Below are positions 26,160 to 34,553 of a stretch of DNA of 64,000 bases, piece after piece. Position numbers and translations under genes: made by a program. Under the pieces are notes generated by a model. The model made no database searches and was not told the DNA's origin. It saw nothing but the letters and a program-made list of their open reading frames with translations. The DNA is from Waterburya agarophytonicola KI4. GTDB taxonomy: Bacteria > Cyanobacteriota > Cyanobacteriia > Cyanobacteriales > Xenococcaceae. Within the stretch, counting starts at the first letter, position 1; every line of letters starts with the position of its first letter. Where the stretch lies: positions 62,001 through 126,000 of the forward strand of contig NZ_JADWDC010000007.1 of assembly GCF_020640915.1 (NCBI RefSeq), written 5' to 3'.

Positions 26160-26594
26160 ATGGCAGAAGAAATTAAGCTTTCTGGAAAAACACCAAAGTT
26201 TGGTGGCAGTACGGGTGGCTTGTTAACTAAAGCAGAAGTAGAAGAAAAATACGCTATCACTTGGACGAGTCCTAAAGAGCAAGTATTTGAAATGCCCACT
26301 GGTGGCGCAGCTACTATGAACGAAGGAGAAAACCTACTTTATTTAGCTCGTAAAGAACAGTGTTTGGCGTTAGGCAAACAACTTCGCACTTCATTTAAAC
26401 CAAGAATTCAGGACTACAAGATCTATCGCGTACTTCCTAGCGGTGAAACAACCCTTCTGCATCCCGCAGATGGTGTCTTCCCTGAAAAAGTAAATGAGGG
26501 TCGTGAATATCACGGCAAAAAAGACCGTCGCATCGGTCAAAATCCTCAACCAGCTACGATCAAATTCTCTGGGAAAGCAACTTACGAAGTTTAA
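26160..26594 (+). CDS. psaD: Photosystem I reaction centre subunit II
   Basis: PsaD sits on the stromal side of photosystem I, docks ferredoxin and stabilises PsaC and PsaE. The 144-residue protein begins [20 protein letters not shown] and contains the conserved [38 protein letters not shown], and [29 protein letters not shown]. Basic residues in that last block form the ferredoxin site. The ATG at 26160 follows GAGG at slightly long spacing; an upstream in-frame TTG is rejected. A strong terminator follows, and trpE is next, an order also found in Synechocystis. Confidence 0.98.
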   Translation: MAEEIKLSGKTPKFGGSTGGLLTKAEVEEKYAITWTSPKEQVFEMPTGGAATMNEGENLLYLARKEQCLALGKQLRTSFKPRIQDYKIYRVLPSGETTLLHPADGVFPEKVNEGREYHGKKDRRIGQNPQPATIKFSGKATYEV

Positions 26595-26612
26595 CGACAA
26601 CCAGATAAAATT

Positions 26613-26660
26613 AAGAAGGACGAAAGGTAAACTATATTGTTTGCCAGTCCTTCTTTTTTT
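26613..26660 (+). terminator. Terminator of psaD
   Basis: AAGAAGGAC (26613-26621) pairs with GTCCTTCTT (26647-26655). An inner GGTAAAC/GTTTGCC stem extends it, and a T-run ends at 26660. It is one of the strongest intrinsic terminators in the window. Confidence 0.85.
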
Positions 26661-26721
26661 GGCGATCTTGTATAGACCAGGCATACCTTGTCTCTCCTTG
26701 CTACTTGCTACTTATTAAAAA

Positions 26722-28251
26722 ATGATTTTGACTAATTTCGATCGATTTAGCGAACTCGCCCAGCAGGGTAATTTTGTTCCCGTATATCAAGAGCTAGTAG
26801 CGGACTTAGAAACCCCTGTATCGGCTTGGTATAAAGTTTGTGCGGGTCAACCTTACAATTTCCTTTTAGAGTCCGTAGAAGGAGAAGAAAAACTAGGTCG
26901 CTATAGTTTTTTGGGCTGCGATCCGATGTGGGTATTAGAGGCTAGGGGAGAGAAAACCACTCAAACCCATCGCGATGGCAAGATCGTAGAGTATGAAGGT
27001 AATCCTTTTGATATTTGCGATCGCTGTCTGACGACAATTAAACCAGTCAAGTTACCCGAATTACCCCCTGGTATTGGCGGTTTATTTGGAGTTTGGGGAT
27101 ACGAATTGATTCGTTGGATCGAACCGCGAGTCCCCATTAAAGAGCCTCAGCCAGACGACCTACCCGACGGGGTTTGGATGCAGGTAGATAATTTAATTAT
27201 TTTCGATCAAATCAAAAGAAAGATTTGGGCAATTTCCTACGCAGATTTACGAGATCCCGATACTAATTTAGAAGAAGCCTATCAAGCAGCAAGCGATCGC
27301 GTTAGTAAGTTGATGCTCAAGCTTCAGTTACCCCTACCCATAGAAGCCCAGTCTTTGGAATGGAAATCTTCCAATAATTCCACCGATGACTCGGGGTTAG
27401 TTTATTGCAGTAATACCGACAAACAGCTTTATTGTGACAACGTAGATAAAGCTAAAGATTATATTCGTGCGGGAGATATTTTTCAGGTAGTCCTCTCCCA
27501 AAGATTATCTACCATTTATAAAGGTCATCCTTTCAATCTTTATCGTTCTTTGCGCTTAATTAATCCTTCTCCCTACATGAGTTACTATCAGTTTGGCGAC
27601 TGGGAATTGATCGGCTCGTCTCCAGAAGTTATGGTTAAAGCCGATACTCGCAGTGATGGCAAAATAGAAGCCACCCTCAGACCCATTGCAGGAACTCGTC
27701 CTAGAGGCAGAAATAATGTCCAAGACGATGCTTATGCCCAGGATTTACTAGCAGATCCCAAAGAAGTGGCAGAGCATATTATGCTCGTAGATTTAGGAAG
27801 GAACGATCTCGGTCGGGTCTGTGTAAAAGGTAGCGTGACTGTAGACGAACTCATGGTAATCGAACGCTATTCCCACGTGATGCACATTGTCAGTAATGTT
27901 ATTGGTGAACTCGAACCAGATAAAACAGCTTGGGACTTGCTCAAAGCTTGTTTTCCTGCGGGTACAGTAAGTGGCGCGCCCAAAATTAGAGCGATGGAAA
28001 TAATTAACGAACTCGAACCAGAAAGAAGAGGCCCTTATTCAGGAGTATATGGCTACTATGATTTTGAAGGTCAGCTTAATAGTGCTATTACCATCAGAAC
28101 GATGATCGTTCGACCCTACAAAGAAAATCAATGTATGGTCTCTGTCCAAGCAGGCGCGGGACTAGTAGCTGATTCTGTCCCCGAAACTGAATATCAAGAA
28201 ACTCTCAATAAAGCCAAAGGACTATTAGAAGCCATTAAAAGTATCAATTGA
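26722..28251 (+). CDS. trpE: Anthranilate synthase component I
   Basis: This enzyme makes anthranilate from chorismate and ammonia or glutamine, the first step of tryptophan synthesis. The 509-residue protein has the N-terminal tryptophan-binding region (PYNFLLESVEGEEKLGRYSFLG, with the conserved LLES motif). The chorismate-binding domain has IRAGDIFQVVLSQRL, INPSPYMSYYQFGDWELIGSSPEVMVK, RPIAGTRPRGRN, HIMLVDLGRNDLGRV and CFPAGTVSGAPKIRAMEII. The LLES motif implies feedback inhibition by tryptophan. The glutamine amidotransferase TrpG is not adjacent. It begins 61 nt after the psaD terminator; no leader peptide rich in Trp was seen. Confidence 0.95.
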   Translation: MILTNFDRFSELAQQGNFVPVYQELVADLETPVSAWYKVCAGQPYNFLLESVEGEEKLGRYSFLGCDPMWVLEARGEKTTQTHRDGKIVEYEGNPFDICDRCLTTIKPVKLPELPPGIGGLFGVWGYELIRWIEPRVPIKEPQPDDLPDGVWMQVDNLIIFDQIKRKIWAISYADLRDPDTNLEEAYQAASDRVSKLMLKLQLPLPIEAQSLEWKSSNNSTDDSGLVYCSNTDKQLYCDNVDKAKDYIRAGDIFQVVLSQRLSTIYKGHPFNLYRSLRLINPSPYMSYYQFGDWELIGSSPEVMVKADTRSDGKIEATLRPIAGTRPRGRNNVQDDAYAQDLLADPKEVAEHIMLVDLGRNDLGRVCVKGSVTVDELMVIERYSHVMHIVSNVIGELEPDKTAWDLLKACFPAGTVSGAPKIRAMEIINELEPERRGPYSGVYGYYDFEGQLNSAITIRTMIVRPYKENQCMVSVQAGAGLVADSVPETEYQETLNKAKGLLEAIKSIN

Positions 28252-28515
28252 ATAATTTGCTAGTGCTAATTTTATAAGGTCTTTTGGGTAAACTAGGGCT
28301 GAAATAAATCGCTTAAGTTAAATTAGAATTAGATTTTGATCGAATCTAACAAATAGATTAACAATTAATAATTATTGATTTATTGTCCCCCAAACTGTAT
28401 CGGTGAAGACTAGATTCATCTAAATTTAACAGCTAGAATGTATCAGTCAATATTTTATTAATCGGTAACGCGGTATATTTTTAGTCCTATTCACTACTGT
28501 AAGTAACCAAGTTCG

Positions 28516-29115
28516 ATGACTGAACTAACTCAAGATTTATCATTAGCTCAAGCCAAATCTCTAATTGATAGTTATGCTTTCGATTTGGGAGGAGATGACG
28601 CAGAGCAACTACTAGAATCATGGTCAAAAATATATCATGCTAGTTGGATTGGGCTGGCAACGATTGAAGCTTTATATCTAGGACGCTATAAAGCTATTTC
28701 TATCGAACATATCCTGAGTGTTTGGTTGCGAATTGGTAATCCTAATACCCACTTTACCTATGAGTTTGAAAGATTAATTTGTCGCAAATTACCCAAGCAG
28801 CAGATCGATTTATCCGAGTTCAATATTACAACCAAGACACCTACTATAAACCCTTATCCCTACAGCAATTACAGCAAAACTCAAAACCCAGTCGCAATTG
28901 TCTCGGAGCGATCGACTGCCACATTAAATCCAACTAAGCCCAAACAGTTTCCCCGTAATATCCCCATAATTTCAGCCTTGGAACTTTCCTATCAAACTAA
29001 TTGGTCGGAGTTTGCCCAACAACATAAAATAATACCTCAGTTTATTCCCGTACCTGATGTATCTTCTTTTTTTTACAAGCTCAAAACATTCGGCGAAGAA
29101 AAGTTAGAAAATTAG
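28516..29115 (+). CDS. Hypothetical protein
   Basis: I do not recognise a named family for this 199-residue protein. The first 95 residues look like a folded helical domain (SLAQAKSLIDSYAFDLGGDD, WIGLATIEALYLGRYKAISIEHILSVWLRIG, THFTYEFERLICRKLP). A low-complexity polar linker follows (about 105-150), then a short C-terminal hydrophobic/aromatic tail (ELSYQTNWSEFAQQHKIIPQFIPVPDVSSFFYKLKTF). It has no signal peptide or membrane segment. It lies between trpE and zds, on the same strand but with large gaps (264 and 55 bp). The ATG at 28516 is the only reasonable start. Codon use and HIP1 content look native. Confidence 0.65.
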   Translation: MTELTQDLSLAQAKSLIDSYAFDLGGDDAEQLLESWSKIYHASWIGLATIEALYLGRYKAISIEHILSVWLRIGNPNTHFTYEFERLICRKLPKQQIDLSEFNITTKTPTINPYPYSNYSKTQNPVAIVSERSTATLNPTKPKQFPRNIPIISALELSYQTNWSEFAQQHKIIPQFIPVPDVSSFFYKLKTFGEEKLEN

Positions 29116-29170
29116 CGATTCATATTACAATATGTAAAGATAAAACTGCTTTTCGGGAATTAGAAATTTA

Positions 29171-30628
29171 ATGCGCGTAGCAATTGTTGGTGCAGGATTA
29201 GCTGGTATGGCAACAGCCATTGACCTAGTTGATGCGGGTGCTGAGGTAGAAATCTTTGAATCTCGTCCTTTTGTGGGGGGGAAAGTTGGTAGCTGGGTAG
29301 ATCGGGATGGCAACCATTTGGAAATGGGCTTGCACGTATTCTTTGGCTGCTATTACAATCTCTTCGCCTTGATGGAAAAAGTCGGCGCAATAGATAACCT
29401 CCGTCTGAAAGATCATACTCATACCTTTATCAACGAAGGTGGTAGAGTTGGCGAACTAGATTTTCGCTTCCTTACTGGCGCACCATTCAATGGTTTAAAA
29501 GCTTTTTTTACTACCTCTCAGCTTTCAACAGTAGATAAAGCAGCCAACTCCTTGGCTCTGGGTACGAGTCCCATTGTCAGGGCATTAATCGACCCTGAAG
29601 GGGCAATGAAAACTATCCGCGATCTAGATTCGGTGAGTTTTGCCGATTGGTTTCGCAGTCACGGGGGGAACAACGGCAGCTTGAGAAAAATGTGGAATCC
29701 TATTGCCTATGCTTTGGGTTTTATCGATACAGAAAACATTTCTGCTCGCTGTATGTTAACTATTTTTCAATTTTTTGCCACTAAAACCGAAGCTTCTGTA
29801 TTGCGGATGCTGGAAGGTTCGCCTAGCGAATATTTACACAAGCCTATTGTGGATTATTTAGAAGCGCGAGGAGTTAAGATACACACTCGTCGTCGTGTCA
29901 GAGAGATTTTGTATCAAGATGGTAAAGACGATACTAAAGTTACGGGAATTATCGTCGCTAATGGGGAACAGGAAGAAACTATTACTGCCGATGCTTATGT
30001 TTGTGCTTGTGACGTACCAGGAATTAAAAAAGTTATTCCCCAAGAGTGGCGCAAGTGGTCGGAATTTGACAACATTTATAAACTGGATGCCGTACCTGTA
30101 GCTACAGTGCAGTTGCGCTTTGATGGTTGGGTGACGGAATTAAATGATAGGAATAATCGCGAGCAACTGGAAAAAGCAGTGGGTATTGATAATCTACTTT
30201 ATACTCCCGATGCAGATTTTTCTTGTTTTGCAGATTTAGCCTTAACTAGTCCTAGTGATTATTACAGAGAAGGAGAAGGATCTTTACTACAATTAGTTTT
30301 GACTCCTGGCGATCCTTTTATCAAAGAGAAAAACGAGGATATTGCCAACCATGTTTTAGAACAGGTGCGGAATTTATTCCCTTCTGCTAGAGATTTAAAC
30401 ATGACTTGGTATAGCGTGGTGAAATTAGCCCAATCTCTCTATCGCGAAGCCCCAGGAATGGATCTTTATCGTCCAGCCCAACAAACCCCCATAGTTAACT
30501 TTTTCTTAGCGGGTAGCTACACTCAACAAGATTATATCGATAGTATGGAAGGAGCTACTTTGTCTGGCAAGCAAGCAGCCAAAGCAGTGTTAGAAAATGC
30601 CGAACAGTTGAAAGCTGTAGCGGTATAA
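29171..30628 (+). CDS. zds: Zeta-carotene desaturase
   Basis: This FAD-dependent desaturase (CrtQ/Zds type) introduces double bonds into zeta-carotene to give lycopene via neurosporene, using plastoquinone. The 485-residue protein begins [31 protein letters not shown], the FAD-binding fold, with [27 protein letters not shown] as the family signature. At the C-terminus, [28 protein letters not shown] is the second FAD motif. It is distinguished from phytoene desaturase by the overall pattern and by the neighbouring SRPBCC gene, an arrangement also known in other cyanobacteria. The start ATG has only a weak ribosome site. Confidence 0.92.
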   Translation: MRVAIVGAGLAGMATAIDLVDAGAEVEIFESRPFVGGKVGSWVDRDGNHLEMGLHVFFGCYYNLFALMEKVGAIDNLRLKDHTHTFINEGGRVGELDFRFLTGAPFNGLKAFFTTSQLSTVDKAANSLALGTSPIVRALIDPEGAMKTIRDLDSVSFADWFRSHGGNNGSLRKMWNPIAYALGFIDTENISARCMLTIFQFFATKTEASVLRMLEGSPSEYLHKPIVDYLEARGVKIHTRRRVREILYQDGKDDTKVTGIIVANGEQEETITADAYVCACDVPGIKKVIPQEWRKWSEFDNIYKLDAVPVATVQLRFDGWVTELNDRNNREQLEKAVGIDNLLYTPDADFSCFADLALTSPSDYYREGEGSLLQLVLTPGDPFIKEKNEDIANHVLEQVRNLFPSARDLNMTWYSVVKLAQSLYREAPGMDLYRPAQQTPIVNFFLAGSYTQQDYIDSMEGATLSGKQAAKAVLENAEQLKAVAV

Positions 30629-30671
30629 CGATCGTTTCTATTGGGGACATTTAGGTAATCAAGTAATAAAT

Positions 30672-31121
30672 ATGACAGACTGGCTAGAACATACCGTACA
30701 AATAGAAGTTCCTGTCCCCATCGAACTTGTCTGGAGTCTTTGGTCAGATTTAGAACAAATGACAATCTGGATGAAATGGATTGAGTCGGTCAAAATTTTG
30801 GAGGATAATCCAGAGTTATCGCGCTGGAAACTAGCTAGTGGTGGATTTAACTTTACCTGGCTATCTCGTATCGTACAGCTTGTTCCCTATCAAATCATCG
30901 AATGGCAGTCGGTGGATGGTTTGCCCAACAAAGGCGCGATTCGTTTTTACGATCGCAAGGAATATAGTATTGTTAAAATGTCTTTTGCCTATGGCGTACC
31001 AGGAATTATTGGCAAGTTATTGGATAGTGCGATCGGCGATATTGTGGAATCAACGGTTATGGCAGATTTAGAAAGATTCAAAGAATATGCGATTAAAGCT
31101 CACGCTGAATCTAATATTTAG
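30672..31121 (+). CDS. SRPBCC (START-like) protein downstream of zds
   Basis: The 149-residue protein has the polyketide cyclase/dehydrase or coenzyme-Q-binding type START-like fold: TVQIEVPVPIELVWSLWSDLEQMTIWMKWIESVK at the start and a C-terminal helix MADLERFKEYAIKAHAES. Such proteins form a hydrophobic cavity for lipids or isoprenoids. It follows zds by 43 nt on the same strand and is likely cotranscribed. This suggests a role in handling carotenoid precursors or quinone for the desaturase; this is inference. No catalytic residues are recognisable. Confidence 0.8.
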   Translation: MTDWLEHTVQIEVPVPIELVWSLWSDLEQMTIWMKWIESVKILEDNPELSRWKLASGGFNFTWLSRIVQLVPYQIIEWQSVDGLPNKGAIRFYDRKEYSIVKMSFAYGVPGIIGKLLDSAIGDIVESTVMADLERFKEYAIKAHAESNI

Positions 31122-31205
31122 CAGATGTGTATTTTATTTTAACGGTGCAAAATTAGATTCATTTTGTTATAAAGGAGAAAAAATATTATCAAAAAATAAA
31201 TCAAA

Positions 31206-31325
31206 ATGAGATATAGAAAATGCAGACCAGAAAAACGAATCTATCGCAATCTAGCATTAGGAATTATAACTTTTATAGTCTTGGCAACAGTATTACCCGT
31301 CATCAATTCTTCTGGAATATCTTAA
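31206..31325 (+). CDS. Possible small single-span membrane protein (39 aa)
   Basis: A 39-codon frame begins MRYRKCRPEKRIYRNLA and continues with one hydrophobic helix (LGIITFIVLATVLPVI), ending at TAA 31323-31325. The strongly basic N-terminus before a membrane helix fits a positive-inside small membrane protein. An AAGGAG lies about 28 nt upstream, too far for a normal ribosome site, so translation is uncertain. It sits between the SRPBCC gene and convergent cdsA, in a 215-bp gap. Confidence 0.35.
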   Translation: MRYRKCRPEKRIYRNLALGIITFIVLATVLPVINSSGIS

Positions 31326-31336
31326 ATTAAGAGTAT

Positions 31337-32215
31337 TTAAGAAGCCGAAAATAAAGGAAGTAATAAAGTAAAGAAATAATAGACCAAAGGGGCAGTAAAA
31401 ACATAGCTGTCGGTACGGTCTAAAATACCTCCGTGTCCTGGTATTAATTGTCCAGAATCTTTAACTCCCGCATCCCGTTTCATCATCGACTCGGTTAGAT
31501 CTCCTAGCAAACTAGTAATCCCAATTAACGTACCCAACATGACACCGCTAACTTGCCAAGCTGGTAAATGAAAATACCAAGCACCCAATTCTGCCACAAT
31601 TAAGCTACCTAGAACGCCAAATAATGCACCTTCTACGGTCTTTTTGGGACTAATATCAGAAAGCCGAGTGCGACCAAAACTTTTACCCATAGTATACGCA
31701 CCAATATCTGCTGCCCAAATACAAGCCATTACTAAAAAGGTTAAAGTTAGTCCAACGGGAAACTGACTGGGATTGAGCCAAGAATCGGGCCAGTATCCAT
31801 TGAGGGGTAGGTTACTAGCATTATTCACATTAGGCAGACTAACTCTCAAGCGCACCCAAAAAGTAGGCAAATAGCCCGTATAAAATAAACCCAAAATAGA
31901 GCTAGAAATATCAGCAATGGTTGCCATTTTGGGTTGGAATAATAAGTAGAAACAAATAATTGTTCCTCCAAGACAAAACATAGCATCGGTTACATTCGGG
32001 GCGAGGGTAGAACCGATTAATAAAAGTTGGGAGACAATTAAAGTAGTTTTAGCTGCGGGTTCGACTCCTTTGGCGCGGACTAGACGAAAATATTCTAATT
32101 GTGCTAAGACCATTAAAATACCGATACCAAAGGTGAAGTACCATCCTCCGAGAATAATCATTCCCAAGGCTAAGGCGATCGCGATTACTGCACTAACTAT
32201 ACGAGACAAGGGCAT
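31337..32215 (-). CDS. cdsA: Phosphatidate cytidylyltransferase
   Basis: This enzyme makes CDP-diacylglycerol from phosphatidic acid and CTP for phosphatidylglycerol synthesis in the membrane. The 292-residue protein has about eight hydrophobic helices and the C-terminal family signature around GDLTESMMKRDAGVKDSGQLIPGHGGILDRTDS, with the catalytic Asp residues and GHGG. ADIGAYTMGKSFGRTRLSDISPKKTVEGA is the other conserved block. The start ATG is at 32213-32215. It appears complete and single; the next gene cbiT is on the same strand 135 bp upstream. Confidence 0.95.
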   Translation of the reverse strand: MPLSRIVSAVIAIALALGMIILGGWYFTFGIGILMVLAQLEYFRLVRAKGVEPAAKTTLIVSQLLLIGSTLAPNVTDAMFCLGGTIICFYLLFQPKMATIADISSSILGLFYTGYLPTFWVRLRVSLPNVNNASNLPLNGYWPDSWLNPSQFPVGLTLTFLVMACIWAADIGAYTMGKSFGRTRLSDISPKKTVEGALFGVLGSLIVAELGAWYFHLPAWQVSGVMLGTLIGITSLLGDLTESMMKRDAGVKDSGQLIPGHGGILDRTDSYVFTAPLVYYFFTLLLPLFSAS

Positions 32216-32350
32216 AATGCGTTGCTGCTACCAACGCTGATTTAAGGGTGAGAATTGAGTTTAAGACAACCTTATGAAAGGTTAGCATATTGCCTTAAGT
32301 CCTAATATATATTTACAAGAAGCTAGTAGGAAATTTGATGTTACTAACAC

Positions 32351-32941
32351 TTATAATTTTTCGCCACTCAAAATAAACATCGGATTTACCGCAGCAAAAG
32401 TTTGATGAATACCTCGTGTTTCTAGACGATTGACGGCGGATTGAACTACTTCAATATTACGGGCTTGTAGTTCTGATAAACCTTTGGAAATAATATATAA
32501 GTTTTCTAAATTATTTACCGTAGCTACGATACGCCCTTCTGGTTTGAGATATTTCCAAGTTTGTTTGAGTATATCTTCAATCGGTTTTCCTCCTTCAATA
32601 CAGACTAAATCTGGTTGGGGTTGAATTTCTTCTAGACACTCTGGCGCGCTACCTTGAATTACTTTAACGTTCTTTACTCCAAAGCGATCGCAATTACGCT
32701 CGATCAAACCCGCAACTTCATTATCTCTTTCGACAGCGACGATCTTACCTTCAGGACAAAGCAAGCCTATCTCGACAGGAATTGTTCCCGTCCCCGCACC
32801 GATATCCCACAATACCGAATCTGGCTTCATCCGCAAGGAAGAAATAATCAGAATACGCACCTCTCTTTTGCTTAGAGGTATACCAGGTAAGCGTTCAAAG
32901 AGTTTATCGGGAATGCCAGGAGTTTTATATTGCCAAAGCAT
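32351..32941 (-). CDS. cbiT: Precorrin-6Y/cobalt-precorrin-7 C15 methyltransferase (decarboxylating), CbiT
   Basis: This S-adenosylmethionine-dependent methyltransferase acts in cobalamin ring synthesis: it methylates C15 and decarboxylates the C12 acetate chain. The 196-residue protein has the N-terminal GIPDKLFERLPGIPLSKREVRILIISSL typical of CbiT, the SAM motif LWDIGAGTGTIPVEIGLL, acidic loop AVERD, and CIEGGKPIEDIL. Only the CbiT half is encoded here; the C5 methyltransferase CbiE must be elsewhere. The start ATG is at 32939-32941. It lies 48 nt downstream of the decarboxylase gene on the same strand, but they share no pathway. Confidence 0.92.
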   Translation of the reverse strand: MLWQYKTPGIPDKLFERLPGIPLSKREVRILIISSLRMKPDSVLWDIGAGTGTIPVEIGLLCPEGKIVAVERDNEVAGLIERNCDRFGVKNVKVIQGSAPECLEEIQPQPDLVCIEGGKPIEDILKQTWKYLKPEGRIVATVNNLENLYIISKGLSELQARNIEVVQSAVNRLETRGIHQTFAAVNPMFILSGEKL

Positions 32942-32989
32942 AATTTAATTATCAGTTATCAGTTACCAATTCTTGTTTAATTATTAGTG

Positions 32990-34507
32990 CTATTTCAGTG
33001 TTTGTATGGTTTGCAGAATAGGATCTTTACACCCTGTAATAGTGCCTCCTGCTACTACAACTTGTTGCAGATATTCGATCGCTTCAGTGGTAATTATTTC
33101 TCCTGGCATTAATAAAGGTATTCCTGGAGGATAAGGACAAATTAATTCTCCACAAAAGCGATCGCTTGCTTGGTTAATAGGGACTGTTTCAGTCGGGGCA
33201 AAGTAGGCTTTGCGGGGGGACTTGGGGATTTGCCCTAAAGGATAACGCTTCCCATAGGGATTTGCCCTAAAGGATACCGCTTCCCATAGGGATTTGGGGA
33301 CTTGCCCTAAAGGATACCGCTTCCCATAGGGACTTGCCCTAAAGGATACCGCTTCCCATAGGGACTTGGGGAGGGTTTGGCAAGCTTGGATTAGGTTGTG
33401 GACGTCTTCTGGAGTATTGCCCAGGGAGATAATGAAGGTAAGGTGATGTAATAGAGGGAGTTCGCAAGTTACGTTGAGTTTTTCGTGGAGAATTTCGTCC
33501 GCTGCAAAACCAGTTATGCCTAGGTTGGATACATTGATAGTTAGCCTGGTAATATCTAAGCGATCGCATCCAGGTTTTAAATTGGGTTCGAGGATAGATA
33601 GGTTGGGGATTGCAGCTATTTTATTTCTGGCTTCTAGGGCTAAATTTAGCGTACGATCCATCAATTCTTGACCCTGAGTTGCCATTTGTTGTCTGGCTGC
33701 ATCTAAAGAAGCTAATAGAAGGTAGCTAGGACTGGTAGATTCTAGCAATTGTAAGGCTTTGTTAATTCTTTGGGGACAAATGAGATCGCCTTGGCAATGC
33801 AGCATAGATGCCTGTGTCATGGCACTCAAGACTTTATGGGTAGATTGCACTGTTAGATCCGCGCCGACAGTCATAGCCGATGGTGGTAAATCTGGGTGAA
33901 AAGCAAAATGCGCGCCGTGGGCTTCGTCTACCAGTAAAGGAATATTATATTGGTGAGTTAGATCGGCGATCGCTTTTAAATCGCTACAGATGCCTTGATA
34001 AGTAGGGTGCAGCACCATTACCGCTTTGGTGTCGGGGTGGGCGGTTAATGCTTGTCTTACCGCATCAGCAGTAACGTTATAAGCTAATCTCTCTTGAGGA
34101 TCGTATTCTGGATTGACAAATATGGGTATTGCCCCTGACAAAACTAAACCCGCGATCGCCGATTGATGGATATTTCTGGGTAAGATTATTTTATCCCCCT
34201 CGCCACATACCGCCAAAATTCCCGCTATAATGCCACAGGTCGAACCATTAACTAAGAACCAAGTTTTTGATGCGCCAAAGGTATTAGATGCTAGCTCTTG
34301 TGCCTGTTTGATTACTCCTTCAGGGGCAAATAAATTGTCTAGTTCGGGCAATTCGGGTAAATCCGCCGCAAAAACACTCTTACCCAAAAATTCTAAAATT
34401 CTTTGATTACTGCCTTTTCCTTGTTTGTGTCCTGGTGCATAAAAAGCAGCATGAGGCTTTTGTGCCGATTTGATCAATGCATCCAATAACGGCGTATCTG
34501 AAAACAT
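32990..34507 (-). CDS. Orn/Lys/Arg decarboxylase-family PLP enzyme with repeat-encoded insertion
   Basis: This is a fold-type I PLP decarboxylase of the short cyanobacterial/Gram-positive group, acting on arginine, lysine or ornithine to give polyamine precursors. It has YAPGHKQGKGSN at the start, NGSTCGIIAGILAVCGEGDKIILPRNIHQS, VDEAHGAHFAFHPDLPPSAM and PLP lysine in STHKVLSAMTQASMLH. The C-terminal part ends PYPPGIPLLMPGEIIT. Residues about 381-429 are abnormal: they are encoded by four copies of a 31-bp repeat and read KSLWEAVSFRA and PYGKRYPLGQ alternately. The insertion lies in the linker between NLIQACQTL and APTETVPI, keeps the frame and adds about 45 residues. Substrate is uncertain. 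Confidence 0.88.
   Translation of the reverse strand: MFSDTPLLDALIKSAQKPHAAFYAPGHKQGKGSNQRILEFLGKSVFAADLPELPELDNLFAPEGVIKQAQELASNTFGASKTWFLVNGSTCGIIAGILAVCGEGDKIILPRNIHQSAIAGLVLSGAIPIFVNPEYDPQERLAYNVTADAVRQALTAHPDTKAVMVLHPTYQGICSDLKAIADLTHQYNIPLLVDEAHGAHFAFHPDLPPSAMTVGADLTVQSTHKVLSAMTQASMLHCQGDLICPQRINKALQLLESTSPSYLLLASLDAARQQMATQGQELMDRTLNLALEARNKIAAIPNLSILEPNLKPGCDRLDITRLTINVSNLGITGFAADEILHEKLNVTCELPLLHHLTFIISLGNTPEDVHNLIQACQTLPKSLWEAVSFRASPYGKRYPLGQVPKSLWEAVSFRANPYGKRYPLGQIPKSPRKAYFAPTETVPINQASDRFCGELICPYPPGIPLLMPGEIITTEAIEYLQQVVVAGGTITGCKDPILQTIQTLK
33230..33364. repeat. Four-copy 31-bp palindrome-rich repeat inside the decarboxylase gene
   Basis: Copies lie at 33230-33260 (one mismatch), 33262-33292, 33302-33332 and 33334-33364. 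The plus-strand unit begins TTGCCCTAAAGGATACCGCT and ends TCCCATAGGGA. It contains two small inverted repeats, CCTAAAGG and TCCCataGGGA. Offsets are 32, 40 and 32 bp, so alternate copies are read in two different frames, both open. I see no other copy in the window. Confidence 0.95.
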
Positions 34508-34513
34508 AATTTG

Positions 34514-34553
34514 TCATTGGTTATTTGTTATTTGTTATTGGTTACTTGTTACT
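34514..34553 (+). repeat. Imperfect heptanucleotide repeat (TTATTTG-like)
   Basis: Successive TCATTGG, TTATTTG, TTATTTG, TTATTGG, TTACTTG and TTACTT units span the gap between two minus-strand genes and include the stop codon of the ABC ATPase gene. Confidence 0.7.

Noticed and set aside
33230-33364. Four-copy repeat as a CRISPR array
   Set aside because: Spacers are 1-9 bp, far too short, the repeats lie in an open gene and no cas genes are present.
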